Part shown: positions 25,545 to 37,010 of the stretch, one piece after another | Layout of the letters: each line of letters begins with the position of its first letter | Numbering within the stretch: the first letter of the stretch is position 1 | NCBI GenBank assembly: GCA_030062745.1 | Contig: CP099854.1 | Span: 4,501,301-4,565,300 of the forward strand | Direction of reading: 5' to 3' | Source: Capitulum mitella | Lineage: Eukaryota; Arthropoda; Thecostraca; Pollicipedomorpha; Pollicipedidae | Length of the DNA: 64,000 nucleotides | Program-made: the position numbers and the translations under genes | The notes under the pieces: model-generated | The model's database searches: none | What the model was told of the DNA's origin: nothing | The model's input: the letters and a program-made list of their open reading frames with translations, nothing else

Positions 25545-26020
25545 ACGAACCTTTTTTCTTACGAACGTTTTTCCTTACGAACCTTTTTCCTACGAACCTT
25601 TTCCATACCAGCCTTTTGCGGTACGAAACTTTTCTGTTAGCGAGATATACTTGTCTTAGACGAACTTGTGCCCTCGACGAACTCTTGTTCTAGACAAACG
25701 TCTGCACAAAGGACATTTGCCCAAGAGAAACTTTTGCCCCATGCGAGCTTTTACCTTATACGAACTTTTGTCCTAAACGAACTTCTGTGAGAAGGCCTTT
25801 TGTCCCAGGCAAACATTTGCCCTAGACGAACTTTGGCCGTAGACGAACTCCTGCAAGACGAACTTTTGCCTTCGACGAACTTTTTCACGACGAACGTTTG
25901 TCCTAAACGAACTTTTGCCGTTGATGAACTTTTACGCGGCAAACTTTCGTCGGACAAACTTCAGTTCGACAAACATTTGTCCGACGAACTTCTGCGATGC
26001 GAACTTTTGCCCTAAAATCT
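25545..26020 (-). repeat. Degenerate 15-16-bp repeat array in opposite orientation (gacgaactttt type)
   Basis: Repeated gacgaacttttgcc-like units, the inverse complement of the array at 25,178-25,447. About 100 bp separates the two. In one + frame some stretches read as TNFxP-like pentapeptides (for example TNICPTNFCDANFCP near 25,970). However, unit length drifts between 14 and 17 bp, so no single frame is kept. Confidence 0.8.
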
Positions 26021-26035
26021 GGATGTACGCTAGCC

Positions 26036-26300
26036 CACAGAACGTCAGAGCACGCCGCAGAGTACGCCGCGCAGCGCCACAGCACGTCACATCACGGCAC
26101 AGTACGTTACGCAGTGCCACGGAACGCGTCGCAATGAGTCACATCACATCACATCACATCACAATACGTCAAGCAGCGTTTCACAGCGTGTCGCACATAA
26201 GGTGTGACGTCACGTCCCAGCGGGTCGCAGAGTTACAGCGCGCACCAAATAGTGTCGAAACGCGCCCCAGAGCGCCGCAGCAGGGGGCAGAGAGGGTCTC
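26036..26300 (+). repeat. Short degenerate repeat rich in acgtcac / gcacgcc words
   Basis: About 10-15-bp words such as cagcacgtcacatcac and cagagtacgccgcg recur irregularly, and a clean (acatc)n run sits at about 26,139-26,163. It is non-coding in character. Confidence 0.55.
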
Positions 26301-28320
26301 AGTGGGGGCGGCGGCGGGCCGGCGCCATCAAGCTGTCCTGACAGGGGTCACTGACCGGCCACCGGCACACTCGGCTGGGACAGGTACAGCCCAGGAGTAG
26401 CCGACTGTGACATGTACAGTCGCTGAGCTGGTCACTGTGACAGGTAGGGCCTCAGAAGAGACCCAGCTATCGGCTGGTCAGCTCCACCCAGGGCAGGGCA
26501 TCGTGGCCCGGGGCATCGTGGCCGTGATCTTTCGTATGGGATGCCGGAGCGAAGGGAAGCTTTCACCCGTGGAGGCCTGGCAGTCGAAGATATTGATATA
26601 ATTGAAGATATAATTGGCAGGCGAAGATAACGTGGCGTTATCGTGGTCCTTCCGCCATCGATCTCTACGGATCTTTTGTCATCCTCGGCCCGCACTTTTG
26701 ATGATGGACTTTGTTTAGGTTATCCCCGTCGTGTTAAACATGATCTCACAGTTTTGCCAAGCACGCGCGAATGATGGGCTCATAACTCCCACTTGCAACA
26801 AACCTCCCGACTCTGTTTAGATTTTGTGCGCGGCGCGGACCAGGGTTTTCGCGAAAGGCAGGAAGCAGAAAGGCAGCAGAGATTGGCTTTTCCTCGGAAG
26901 ACGCTCTTTGTGAGAGCCACCAAAGACTAGCGGAGGCCCTTGTGTTTCTCAAAGAAAACGGAAATTCCCAGGTCTTCTCGCTTCACGTTCGCAAGCCCGA
27001 CAAGGCGTACGTCTCACTTTCCTGGCTCAGACGCAGTACCTTGGCGGGCCGTTTGCCTTGCTGCTCATTTGAAGCTTGTACGGTCGAGCAGGTCAGCCAG
27101 AGTTAAGAGCTGCGGTGTCTTGAACCAGACTGGTGCCGATCAACCGGCTGAACGGATCCTGGAACTGCTCCGCTATGACGCTTCCTTTTTTGTTTCTTCG
27201 TTTCCTTTCTTTTCTCTTTTTGCTTGTTTGTTCCCTTCTTTCCTTTCTTTGTTTCTCTTGGTTCAGTCGACGATCGGGTTACCTCCATCAACGATCTTCG
27301 CACTTCGATTCGGGAATGTCACCCGTTTCAGGGGGGGGGGGGACGTCAGCTGCTCGGCAAAACGTCCTGCACCACCTCTGTGCGCGCTTCGGAGTCTTTT
27401 TGAACAGCTGGTCGACCCGACGTCACCAGTGATTCTCAATGGCGCCGCGCGCCATGCAGCTAACGGCAGGACTCCCGGCAAGCTCTTGGTAGACGGTCCC
27501 CGGCCTTGGCTGTCGGAGCACAGCGAGCTTTTGTTCTCGTGAAACTTCCGGTGAGACTGCGCCGCGCGGTTTGTTTACATGCCTGACGAAGGTCTCGTCG
27601 AAGAGCCCGCTGGACTGTTCCACGATTGTGATACGCGCTTCAGTTTCATAAACAAAGAAATAAGAGCAGCCAGACTGTAGTCAACACAGGTCCTTTTCCC
27701 GTCGTTAGCATGTACCACGTGAGCCTCGTCCCCCTCACCTACTACCCGCACTCTGCTGCATGCCAACTGTCACATCTGCCACTCCTCAGCTGTCCACGTG
27801 ATGCGGTTTTCCTTCTCGATTAGCCTGTCACACGTTTTACCGGTTTCCTGTTGGGGTGCGTTCGATCAGCGCAGGACGGCGTACATCCTAAGTGACGTTA
27901 GGGACATATATTTTTTGCCGCGTTCAATTAACCTAGCGCTCGGCAGCCTTTGTTTACATACGAATCTGCGCCGATTTAGTAGGGCTTCTCCATACTTTTA
28001 CCCCTGACTTTGAGGCAAATCCTAGCATGAATGTATTAACTGATCCAGCACACCTGGGTAGCATTGCACAGTACAAGGTTTGCCAGTGAATTTGCCTGCA
28101 GCATTGTAAGTCTTCGTCACCTGCACAATTACCAGTCGGCCCAGAAGTCACTGTCGCTGCCTAGTCCATGCATTTATTTAGTAGTCTTAGTCCACACGCA
28201 CCATGCGTGCGCCGTAACCATGGAAACTGCGCGCAACCTGACCAGTTTATGAATGGAGCTTTTGCATGATTTCCGCCGAGCTTTGACCAAATGACGGAAA
28301 ACTATTCCGCGCGTCCAGCA
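26301..28320. other. Spacer with no gene recognised
   Basis: The longest frame (200 codons on +, 26,940-27,542) has no domain that I recognise and contains a T-rich Phe/Leu run that comes from a pyrimidine-rich tract. A homopolymeric G run sits near 27,332. No transposon ends or exon-like splice pairs were found. Confidence 0.4.
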
Positions 28321-28328
28321 AACATTCC

Positions 28329-28636
28329 ACGTGACGTCACGAAGAATCTGCCGTCCGCGCGACATCGAACGGCTTTTCGGCGCGGATGGCGAAGAATCTT
28401 CGTGACGTCACGCAGCAGCCATGCCGGCCGGCGCTAGTCTAACGCGCTGTTGGTTTCGTGTCGGCGCGATCCAGGATGGGTCAGGTTACAGGACCACCTC
28501 GTTGTGCAGCAAGTGCGCCTAAGCCGCACAAACTGCATGGGATACGGTTTCACGCGCCACGCGCTGACCGGCGGTCGCCGGGATTCGGAACTCTGGCGCA
28601 GCCGTGTCTCACCAGATGCGTCACGTGACGTCACGT
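28329..28636. promoter_or_regulatory. Cluster of three CRE motifs with a foldback and E-boxes
   Basis: The full palindromic CRE TGACGTCA occurs at 28,332-28,339, 28,403-28,410 and 28,626-28,633, each within CGTGACGTCACG or CACGTGACGTCACGTG contexts that also make E-box-like CACGTG words. The first two sites form the arms of an imperfect inverted repeat (cgtgacgtcacgaaga on one side and its complement on the other, followed by cc-tccgcgc on both arms). This is what a CREB/ATF-type promoter looks like. Function is inferred. Confidence 0.45.
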
Positions 28637-28674
28637 GACGGACTTCAGAGCCGTGGCGTTCGTGGTACGGCACT

Positions 28675-28725
28675 ATGGCCGCCTGGGACCCAGAGAACTT
28701 CGTAAAATCTGTCTGTGGGAAAGGG
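28675..28725 (+). CDS. Possible first coding exon just downstream of the CRE cluster
   Basis: An ATG at 28,675 in the context cactATGgcc opens a 17-codon frame, MAAWDPENFVKSVCGKG, that ends at a stop. A candidate donor, AAAGG|gtaggc, lies just before that stop, so the frame could continue by splicing in phase 2. The peptide has the look of a real N-terminus and lies about 45 bp after the third CRE. I do not recognise the protein, and no downstream exon was identified, so this is a hypothesis. Confidence 0.25.
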
Positions 28726-28739
28726 TAGGCACTTTTCTG

Positions 28740-29750
28740 AAATTATTTGTTACTAGTTCCGGCAAATACGTTTTTCGAAACGTGAGGGAAGTTCTTTCTC
28801 GTTGACTGTATTCCCAACTCCTTTAAAAATGAACTACAGGGCAATTTCCTACCTTTTGTTTGCCTTCCATTGCCTCAGAACTTCAAAATTCGAGCCCAAA
28901 ACCCTAGAACCTCTTGTCTGCATCCATAGTTGTAGTCTGGAACAACAAATGTTTTCTACGCTACCACGGGTCATGCCACAGTGACGACGTCATAGCCTGA
29001 CTAAAAGATGGGATTGTCAGGGGCTGTTTGCATTCACGAACTGCACTTCCCCAAACAGTGGGCTGGTGCGAAAATCATCAAGAATGCCACGAAAGTCAAA
29101 CATAAGGTCTTAATGTCATATCTGACTCCCTGGTGACTTGGTTTCTGCAGTCCTGACTGAATTCCCTTTCTTAGGGAATTTCTAGCCTCATCTGTAATGT
29201 TTTCAGCTCTTACAAAAACAGCTCAAACGCAGATGAATAAATCGCATTTCGACTTTTTGCAGGAACTCCCAACAACAAAAAAAAACGTATGGAAAGTGAT
29301 AAGTTACTCCAGTACCTTAGGAAGAACTAATGAGAGAGGGAAGGGGGAAAGGAAGGAAGGGTGATGGAGAGGGAGGGGAGAGAGAAAGGAAAAAGGGGAG
29401 AGAGAGGAGCTGAGAGGAAGGGAGAGATAGGGAGGGGGAGACAGAGGGGGGTATGAAAGGCTGGGAGGAAGAAAACCAAGGTAAAATCTCGCTCTCAGAT
29501 GATTCTGTAGCCGGAACTTAATTGATGATGACTCAGCAAACCAGAAGCCATGACATTAATCACTTCCCTGCCAGACAGGCCTAAACAGACGTGTTGTAAA
29601 CAATGTCGTGGCTAAATATTTGCTGGCGGCGCGTCGTAAAAGAAACAACTGGCGATGTTCGGGAAAGCACCGCCTGGGACGGGGCAGCATAGTTGGGCTG
29701 ACTTGGAGGGCATGGTATGCAGCCGAGATAGCTGAGAAGAGATTAGGATT
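28740..29750. other. Spacer with a purine-rich tract
   Basis: No gene was recognised. From about 29,330 to 29,470 the + strand is almost purely A/G (ggagagg-type words), a classic polypurine/polypyrimidine tract able to form triplex DNA. Confidence 0.55.
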
Positions 29751-29762
29751 ATGCCTTAGACA

Positions 29763-29930
29763 CACAGGCGCAGCCAAGGGGGCCCGGGGCCCGGCACCCT
29801 TCCCCTTAGGCCTGAATTTTTTTTTGAAAATCATAGCTCGTTGTCTTCCCATCAGGTGGTTTTCGTATGATTTCAGCTCACACTGGGCTATGGGCCTTCC
29901 CCCTTTAAAAAAATCTTGGCCGCGCCCCTG
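29763..29930 (-). mobile_element. hAT-like MITE, family A, copy 3
   Basis: The left end 'cacaggcgcagcca' and right end 'cttggccgcgcccctg' form imperfect TIRs. The flanking octamers cttagaca (29,755-29,762) and ctcagaca (29,931-29,938) match at 7 of 8 positions, the size expected for hAT. The interior shares the tgaaaa-cat...ggtttt-gtatgatttcag...cacactg core with the copies at 41.7 and 62.4 kb. Confidence 0.8.
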
Positions 29931-32900
29931 CTCAGACAAGCTTACGCTCGATTTTGAGTCGATTCAGGACTTTTATACTTTTGTGCTGTGTCGGAATCAA
30001 ATCGTTCCAGTGGAAAGCCGCACCGGGTCCGGACAGGAACGAGAGCGCTGAATCGTCATCATTCAATCATTGTACTGTAAAAGAATAGACGCACTTTTTC
30101 AAGAGCCACTGTCAATCAGAATCAGAGCAGCCTCACGATTCAGTGAATCATGAGGCGAATCAGCTCACCTGGACGCGAATCAAGGACAATGCCTGGCCCC
30201 GAACCATGCTGATTATTGGTGATTTAGGGATAAGGCAAAGGAGGGCCAATTTCTTGTTGGATGGAGCATGGAACGGGCGTTGATGACATTAGTTTCATTC
30301 AAAAATTCGATATGGTATGTCACTGTACCGATATGGTAAAAATCGACATCACAAATAAAGACATAAAATGGGGAATGGAAGTGTAGCCTCAAAACTGCGC
30401 GGAACCACGGGAAAGACTACCTTACGCAAGCGCCCAATGAAAAAGAGCACCAGCAGCGGCAGGCTCCTGAAAGAATAAAGAATGGTGCGCATGTACTCGT
30501 CACTACAGTTCAGTTTAAATGGTCCACGAGAGATTTCGAAGTGGATCTTACTTCAACTAACAGTCAACTGAACGGCCCGACCTGGCCAGCCATAACACTT
30601 TTTGATGACTAATAACTTCACAACCATTTGTCACCGGTTCAAAACATTTCGTGCTTTTTTAATTTTAAGTTGCATTTTCAGTGCGTTGACTTGCAAACCC
30701 TTTCTTCCACGTAAATATTCCGGGAATAAGGTTTTCGTTCATGGACCTTTTCATGGATATGGTTTTAACCATTCATTCATGCCAGGGAACAGTATAAAAG
30801 GACGTATGAGATCTGAACTGGAATTCTTCCCATGAAAAAACTGGAGTAGACTGATAGTAGGATGCTGTGTTGTTTGCTAATTTCGAAATTTATAAAGGTA
30901 AAATACTGACGCATGCAGCAACACAATTGTCATCACTCGTCATACGTCCCACAAGGCGTCTTACTGATGGATTACTGGGAGTGAACGGAGCACTGGCTTT
31001 GTGACCGTAAGCGTGCAGACACAAAGTTCAACGTCAAGTGAATGAGCAACAAACTGAAAAAGTCCATTCGCCAAAGGACCGCATGGAAACGGAACGCAAA
31101 AAATGTGGTTTTCGTTTTTTTTTTAGTTTTCGATGCGCTTATGCGACTGATGACTGTGTTTTTGCCTGACTTGTAAAGTACTGTGTCTGTGCAGGCCCGA
31201 AATCGATTTAAAATACGTCACAGCCATTTTGGTACGTTAGCCTGTCAGGTTCCATTTCACGTTTTATATCTCATTTTATTTCATTTACCTTTAATCATTG
31301 TTCTGTGCTCGTCTCAACAATTAGAATAAAACGTTAACCAGACGTTTGCTGGTAGCTATTTATCCAAGACGCAAGCATTGCTGATTCGTTGTTGAGGCAG
31401 GGACAGAATCACTGTCTGTCTTTAACGGACCAGACAATAATACAATAAAGAGCGGTGACACGGAAGGCTCAAGTTTCAACCACTCGTTCCGGGACTCGAC
31501 ATTTAGTTACATACGGATCATAAGCTGAGTCTCCACTGACGTGGAACGTTCCTTATAAACACTGACGTTATGTGTAGCAAGACAAATCGCCAAAGGTCAC
31601 AGCCAGTCGCAAGCAAAGTAAAGAACAATGAGACAAATGCCCAGATGCTCAATCAGTTATTGATCGAGATGTTTATTCCATGTTTACCTTTGCTGGACCG
31701 GAAGGTTCATGAGAACTTCTCCCCTCCGTTTTTCTGGGGACGGCCGGAAACGAAAACGCACCGAGACATGAAACTTGGAACATCTTTAGAAACATCATTT
31801 TAAAACCTTGCGTCATTTTTTAAACATAGGTTTGTTTGTTTGTTTGTTTGTTTGTGAGTTAGAGCCTCTTGGGTTTAGATCTCCAAAGTTTTGGGTCAAG
31901 TGTTCTGTCGCGCTGGATGTCAGTCAGTCGTCTGTTTTAAACGTAGTGTCTCCTTAGGTCATTGACGTAGGTGAGGTCAAGAACAGCATAACTTTTTGTC
32001 AGATCCATCGGCTGACATGAAACTCGCCACATGTGTAAGACATAACACTTGAAACAATACCGTAATCTCAAAAAATCTGCATCTCGAATTTTTGGGAAAT
32101 GTCCAGGTCATCAGCCTCAGGTCAATTAAATTGTCGGCCTTTTTACGTTTAATATTGAGATGCCAGGCCTGACGCGGCAATTTTGAAGCCTGAATATACT
32201 CTCTGGTGCTTCTCACGCCCTTTGCATCCGTAATTTAGATAGCACGACTCTTGATCCGTGGCCTGGGGTCAGTTCGCGCTTTATACCGAATTTGCAGCCC
32301 CACAACCGCATATAATTCATCGGTTTACAGTCTTTGAAAAGTTTTTGGTTAGTCTTATGTGTTTCGGAACCATTAATATATGAAAAAACGCACATGCCAA
32401 GGGTAACCTTTGCACTGCCCCAATCCTTTTACTTTTGCAACCGAAATAAAAAACCCTTGTAATTACGAAAATAACTTCCTATCAAAAGTGTGTTTTTGAA
32501 TTGCAGCCGTGCCCGCTGTCCGGCATCTGTGACTTACGTGGAAGTTGTTTTGAGGCACTGGTTCCATAATGCAGAAACAATACTACATAAACCCATTTTA
32601 CAATACTTTAGGCCGTACTGTGTCTGATCAACAGCAATGCGGCAGATGATGCGATGAAGACCAGAAACGACCGACGTTTATGCATCAATACCTTGACCTA
32701 GGTTGACTTTGTTGGACCTTAATATAATATGATAGCTGTAGCGTTTATATGCGTACCAAACATGTGTCCGCCGTATGCGAACCAACACACATTAGTTTGC
32801 ATTCAGGAAAGCTGGTTCTCGCCCTTACAAAGATACAATTTTTTCTTCTTCCTTTTAAGCTTTGTTTAAGACGATTAGTTTTCTTTACCTCAAATATATT

Positions 32901-33280
32901 TTTTCCAAAAATAGGTACATCAAGCTTTCTTTTTACTGCTTATGCCTTTGGAGCCAGGTTTGGTTATCAGAGCTTTTTGCCCAAAATGCCAAAAGGGTAT
33001 TTTGAGCTACGACGACCCCTGGTGGCCTTAAGTTCGACCTTTGGAGCTTTTGTTTTTCGCTGGGACTTACGGTTCTCGAGATCTCGGGCGGGGGTTCTCA
33101 TGAGCCCCCGGCCCAGCGAAAGTGGATCCGGAGGCCGGCCCGGCGAGGACCAATGGAGACGGTGTTTATTATTGCAGAAGCCCACCGCTTCTGCGTCGTT
33201 CGGAGACCAAACCTGGGAACTGTGTGGGGCGACGAAGGCCATTCTACTGATTTTGCCCAGGTTACTGGAATAGTTTTACG
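29931..33280. other. AT-rich spacer with no gene recognised
   Basis: No exons or transposase were found. A clean (tttg)n microsatellite sits at 31,831-31,854. From about 31,950 to 32,720 there are TGACCT/AGGTCA words and a 'tgacatgaaactcg...cacatgt' phrase also reminiscent of 12,980-13,030, so this is a diverged member of the same dispersed repeat family as the 6-10 kb region. A 174-codon frame (32,749-33,273) has no recognisable domain. Confidence 0.45.
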
Positions 33281-33301
33281 GCCTATGTAACGACCAGTAG
33301 A

Positions 33302-33353
33302 TGGGAAGCACGTGCAAACCACGTGCAAACTAAGCACGTGCACGTGCTTCCCA
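33302..33353. promoter_or_regulatory. Inverted repeat containing four CACGTG E-boxes
   Basis: The arms tgggaagcacgtgc (33,302-33,315) and gcacgtgcttccca (33,340-33,353) are perfect complements with a 24-nt loop. CACGTG occurs at 33,309, 33,320, 33,335 and 33,341. A binding role for bHLH factors is inferred from the motif alone. Confidence 0.5.
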
Positions 33354-33530
33354 GTAGAATGGATTCCTGGATACCCTGCGATTTAGAAACAGCTCTGGAT
33401 TGCAACTGAACTTGATAACCGTCTGAAACAAACCTGGACCTCGAATAATTTTACAGTTAGTCGGAAGAAGGTGACCAAAGAGTGCAAAATGAAAGCGAAA
33501 CTAGCCACATGACCAGGCCACGGCAAGGGG

Positions 33531-33808
33531 CAGGCACGCAGTCAGTTTTCCTCAAGGGTGGGAAAGGGGGGCAAACGTCAAATTTTGTCATATGTCACTG
33601 GCGCAAGGCAAAATGTGTATGAAAGAAGCAGCAGTTTTACGTAACTGACCTCATATTTAACGTACAGGAAAAGCATGCAATGTTTGCTTTTGTAGCATGT
33701 ATATGATCATTACTCCGTATTCCAGGGAAATCGCTAAATATCTAGTGTAGACCACTTGGTTCCGGGAGGGGCCATGACCCCATGTCCCCCTCCCTGACTA
33801 TGTACCTG
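33531..33808 (+). mobile_element. hAT-like MITE, family B, copy 1
   Basis: The left end caggcacgcagtcagttttc and right end cctgactatgtacctg are imperfect TIRs of the B family (consensus close to caggcacgtagccagg). The interior aligns with the copies at 35.4, 41.6 and 42.7 kb, sharing caaattttgtcatatg-cac, agcagcagt-tta, tgatca-tactccgtatt and atatctagtg-agac. A target duplication is not clear here. Confidence 0.7.
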
Positions 33809-33855
33809 AGCAGGGAGTGTGGCGGAGGACGTTATTTTTTACCCGCCGCAGACTC

Positions 33856-33885
33856 TGACGTCAGAAAGGAGAGCCTATGACGTCA
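33856..33885. promoter_or_regulatory. Two CRE motifs next to a CpG-rich block
   Basis: TGACGTCA occurs at 33,856-33,863 and 33,878-33,885, 22 bp apart (two helical turns), shortly before the CpG-dense block at 34,070-34,450. Promoter function is inferred. Confidence 0.35.
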
Positions 33886-34069
33886 CGCTGTGACCCAGCC
33901 GGCCAGCAGATTTAGTTTCCATGAAATCACAGTCTTTGAGTCCTCCACGACGTGGAGCGCAAAAACATAATCGGCCTCGATTACACATACTCTAAAGACT
34001 TTCACGTAAAGCAGAACGACCAGTGAATAACAAAAGCATCAGCCGCACCGACGAAACAAGCGCAGACTG

Positions 34070-34450
34070 AATTTTTCGGCCGCGTCGTGTCGACTGGCGC
34101 GCGTTGTGAGCCGCCCGCGCGAAACCGGCCGGCGACGTCAGCGGCTAACGAAGCGAACGCGGGCGGAACCGCCGCCGACGGCATCAGGAAGCGGGGCGAA
34201 CACGAGCCGACATTCACCGCCGGCCGCGCCGCGGCGGCGGGCTGGGAGAGACGGGTTCCGGCCGGTCGATCGCCGGCGGCGGCTGTCGAGCACGGGCCGG
34301 CCTGTCGGCGACGCAACCGCCCGGGGCGCCGACGGAACGAAGCCGACGCACGGGCAGAGGTCGCGGAGGTCACGGACGCGAGGCCTGCGCTGGCCGCGCC
34401 GAGGCGGCGGCGGTGCGGGGTCATCCCCGTTCAGAGCTCTGAGCGGGACG
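34070..34450. other. CpG-rich block
   Basis: A dense run of CpG dinucleotides with long open frames on both strands (168 and 139 codons on +, 169 and 140 on -). Mutual openness of overlapping frames is expected at this composition. The Arg/Ala/Pro-rich products have no domain that I recognise, so I call a CpG island and not a gene. An ATGATGGCGGAT start-like word lies just downstream at 34,522. Confidence 0.5.
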
Positions 34451-34589
34451 ACGTTGTGGTTTGGGCGGCGGTGGCTGGATGTTTTGAAGCCTGGCTGCCT
34501 GACGAAAGTCTTTCCGGTTTCATGATGGCGGATCGAAGATCGACACGATCGCCGCCCATGCAGCAGATTGCGGGGCAGACGCCCACATT

Positions 34590-34671
34590 TTAGATTTAGA
34601 TGCATCAGATTTAGATGCAGATTTAGATGCGCACGATTTAGATGCATTAGAGAGAGAGAGAGAGAGAGAGA
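34590..34671 (+). repeat. gatttagatgca repeat followed by (AG)n microsatellite
   Basis: Four to five degenerate copies of gatttagatgca run directly into an (ag)n dinucleotide run at 34,649-34,671. Confidence 0.85.
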
Positions 34672-34795
34672 TTTGAAAAACTGGTGGTGAGCACAACCCG
34701 AACTGAAACCTCTTGATTTCGACAGCTTTGAGGCGGATCACAGAGATATCGAGAAGACTGATTCGGTGTGGAAAATACAGTTACACTTGGGTCCA

Positions 34796-34875
34796 GGGGC
34801 GGAGCGAGGATTTCGCTAGGGGAGCGGTGAGTGGTTAGTGCGGGGCCTCCTCCCAGCCGGCCCCCTCCCATTTTT
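34796..34875 (+). mobile_element. Partial hAT-like MITE, family A
   Basis: It begins with caggggcggagcgaggattt, the family terminus, and continues with the typical C-rich 'cctcc...ccccctccc' segment and a degraded core. No right terminus was found, so this copy is truncated. Confidence 0.45.
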
Positions 34876-35159
34876 GCTCTTCAGATATGAAAAAGGCGTT
34901 GATTTGCTGGCGTCCATGGGGAAACATCCGATGTGATTTTGCGTTTTTTTTATTATGTGAGGTAACCGAAAGAACCCGAGTGCATCACCTTATTTGAGAA
35001 AAATTTCGCGTTTTGTTCCCCTACAAAATGGTCGCATTGTGACAGCAATTGCTGGATTTCAGGCGGCTTCATCTTTCCCTCTGTTTGAAATGTGTTTGTA
35101 TTTGACCTAGGAACCCCTCTGCCTCGTTGTAGTTTTTGAAGACTTTTTTGCTAGCTTAG

Positions 35160-37010
35160 GTAAGGCTCCCTTTGCAGTTACAGGGGACTTTTAGTGGTAT
35201 CGGTCCATCTGCCGTGTCAGGGCCCTCTAGTGGTCCCAGGTTCCTTTTACGGTTTCACGTTTACCTTGGGACGTCTCTAGCACTCTTTTGGCGGTTTCAT
35301 GGACCCAGCTGGCACTTTTAGGAACACTTCAGCCATCTCGGGTTCCTTCCTGTCGTCCCTGGGGAATCTTTGCCGTCTGTGAAGTCCCTCAGGCAGTAAC
35401 AAAGACCCTCTATAGGCCACTCTCTGTCAGGCACGTAGCCTGGGGGGCATGGTGGCCATTCTCCCTCCTTAGCCAAGCGGTCTACACTAAATATTTAGCG
35501 ACTTCGCAGGAATATGGGATAGTGATCATATATCTGCTACGAAAGCAAACATGTTTTTCCTGAGCATTAAATATGAGGCTAATTGCATAAATTTTCGCCT
35601 TTTCCTATAAATTTTACCATATGGCAGTGACATATGGCAAAATTTGACATTTGCCCCCCTCCCCGTCCGTGCCTGCGCTCTGCCGTGACAGAGGCGCCTC
35701 TAGCAATGTTCTAGGTCATTTTGCCATTTCAAGAGCTGTTTGCACGTCTCAAGGGTTAGTATCTTCAGGAGCCCTGTGGTCGCCTCAGGGGCCCCTACTG
35801 CTCGAGACTGCTAGTCAGCAGTCTAAAAGTTCCCTCTCTAGCAGCCTCAGAAGGCTCTATGATGTCCCAGGTGTCCCTCTTGTCTCTGGTGAACATTTTG
35901 GCATCTCAAGGACCCTCTAGCGGTTACAAAGGACCTTTTGGCGATTCCAGAACTCCTCTGCGGTGTCATGGGCCCTCTGAACGTCGCCGGCGGTCTCCTT
36001 TGCTATATCAGGGGTCTTCTGCTACATGGGGCAAATCTGGCAGTCTTAGGGCCCCTCTTACCGCATCAAAGGCCTTTGCTGGCACTTCAGGGGCCTCACT
36101 AAGTCTCAAGGGGACCTTTTCCATGCCAGGAGCTCGCCTTACACACTCGGGGGGCCTTCCCCGTCCGGGGCCCCATACCGTCTCAAAAGTCCTCTTTTCG
36201 TCTTTACCTCGCAGGGGTCCTCCGACTTTTCTAGCGGTCTCAGGAGTCATCTGTCGTGTAGGGACTCATCTTGCCGTCTCAGGAACCACCTGACTTTCCT
36301 GGGGTCTCCTGACTGCACCAATAACCCCTCATGTTTTCAAGATGGCCAGGGTAGTCTATTTGGGGCCTCTCTCGAGGTTGAGAGGGGCCTGATGAATCCT
36401 TGTTCAGGGGGCCTCCCTGGCTAGTTAGGTCCTCATCCCGCACGAGGCAGCCTCTTAAGTTCTCGCCGTCTCAGGACCCTCTCTGGCACTTTAAGCGGTC
36501 TCGTGGACCTTTTGCCTTGTTGGGACCCTTCTTGAGGCCCCAAGGGCTCTTGAAGGGTTTCAAGGGCTCTTCTATCCATCTTAGGGGGCATTTTGTCGTC
36601 TCAGCGTCTCATTAGCCCTCCTGGAGGCCCTCAGACTGCATCAGAAACAATCAACTTTTCACACACGTCCGTAAACTCATTTGGGCTCCTATGCCATTTC
36701 AGGGGCCCTAATGCCGTCCTAAGGATTTAGTCTTCATCTTGGCCATCTCAGGGGCCTTATGACCTTTCTGGCGGTCCCAGGGGCACTTCACGGCGTTGGG
36801 GCCCTTTAGGAGCTTTAGGGGCCTTTCTTTGCTCCTCATGGGTCATTGGACCGTCCCAGAGCCCCCCCCCCTTCCCCCTCGACTGCATCAAGAACCCTTC
36901 ACGTTTTCACAGACACTCCCTGTAACTCATCGGGGCCCCTTCGGAGGCCCTTTTAAGTCTGTGAGGGACCCCTTTCTCGTCCCTCCGGGGGGGGGGGGAT
37001 CATCCCCATC
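35160..37010 (+). repeat. Degenerate minisatellite of gtctcaggggcccctct type
   Basis: For about 1.8 kb the words 'tcaggggcc', 'ccctctagcggt' and 'gccgtctcagg' recur every 25-35 bp with heavy divergence. Open frames inside it (for example 35,859-36,293) are by-products. It is interrupted by a family-B MITE at 35,428-35,675. Confidence 0.7.
35428..35675 (-). mobile_element. hAT-like MITE, family B, copy 2, inserted in a minisatellite
   Basis: The termini caggcacgtagcctgg and ccccgtccgtgcctg are inverted repeats. The flanking octamers ctctctgt (35,420-35,427) and cgctctgc (35,676-35,683) match at 6 of 8. The interior is the reverse complement of the family-B core (catatggcaaaatttgaca, atctgctacgaaagcaaaca, atatttagcgac). 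It is non-coding. Confidence 0.75.

Noticed and set aside
25481-26015. Possible pentapeptide-repeat protein (TNFxP units)
   Set aside because: Unit length drifts from 14 to 17 bp, so the frame is not maintained, and the inverse array nearby points to a non-coding repeat.
34087-34647. Four long overlapping ORFs in the CpG island at 34 kb
   Set aside because: Same reasoning: compositional openness on both strands and no recognisable domain.
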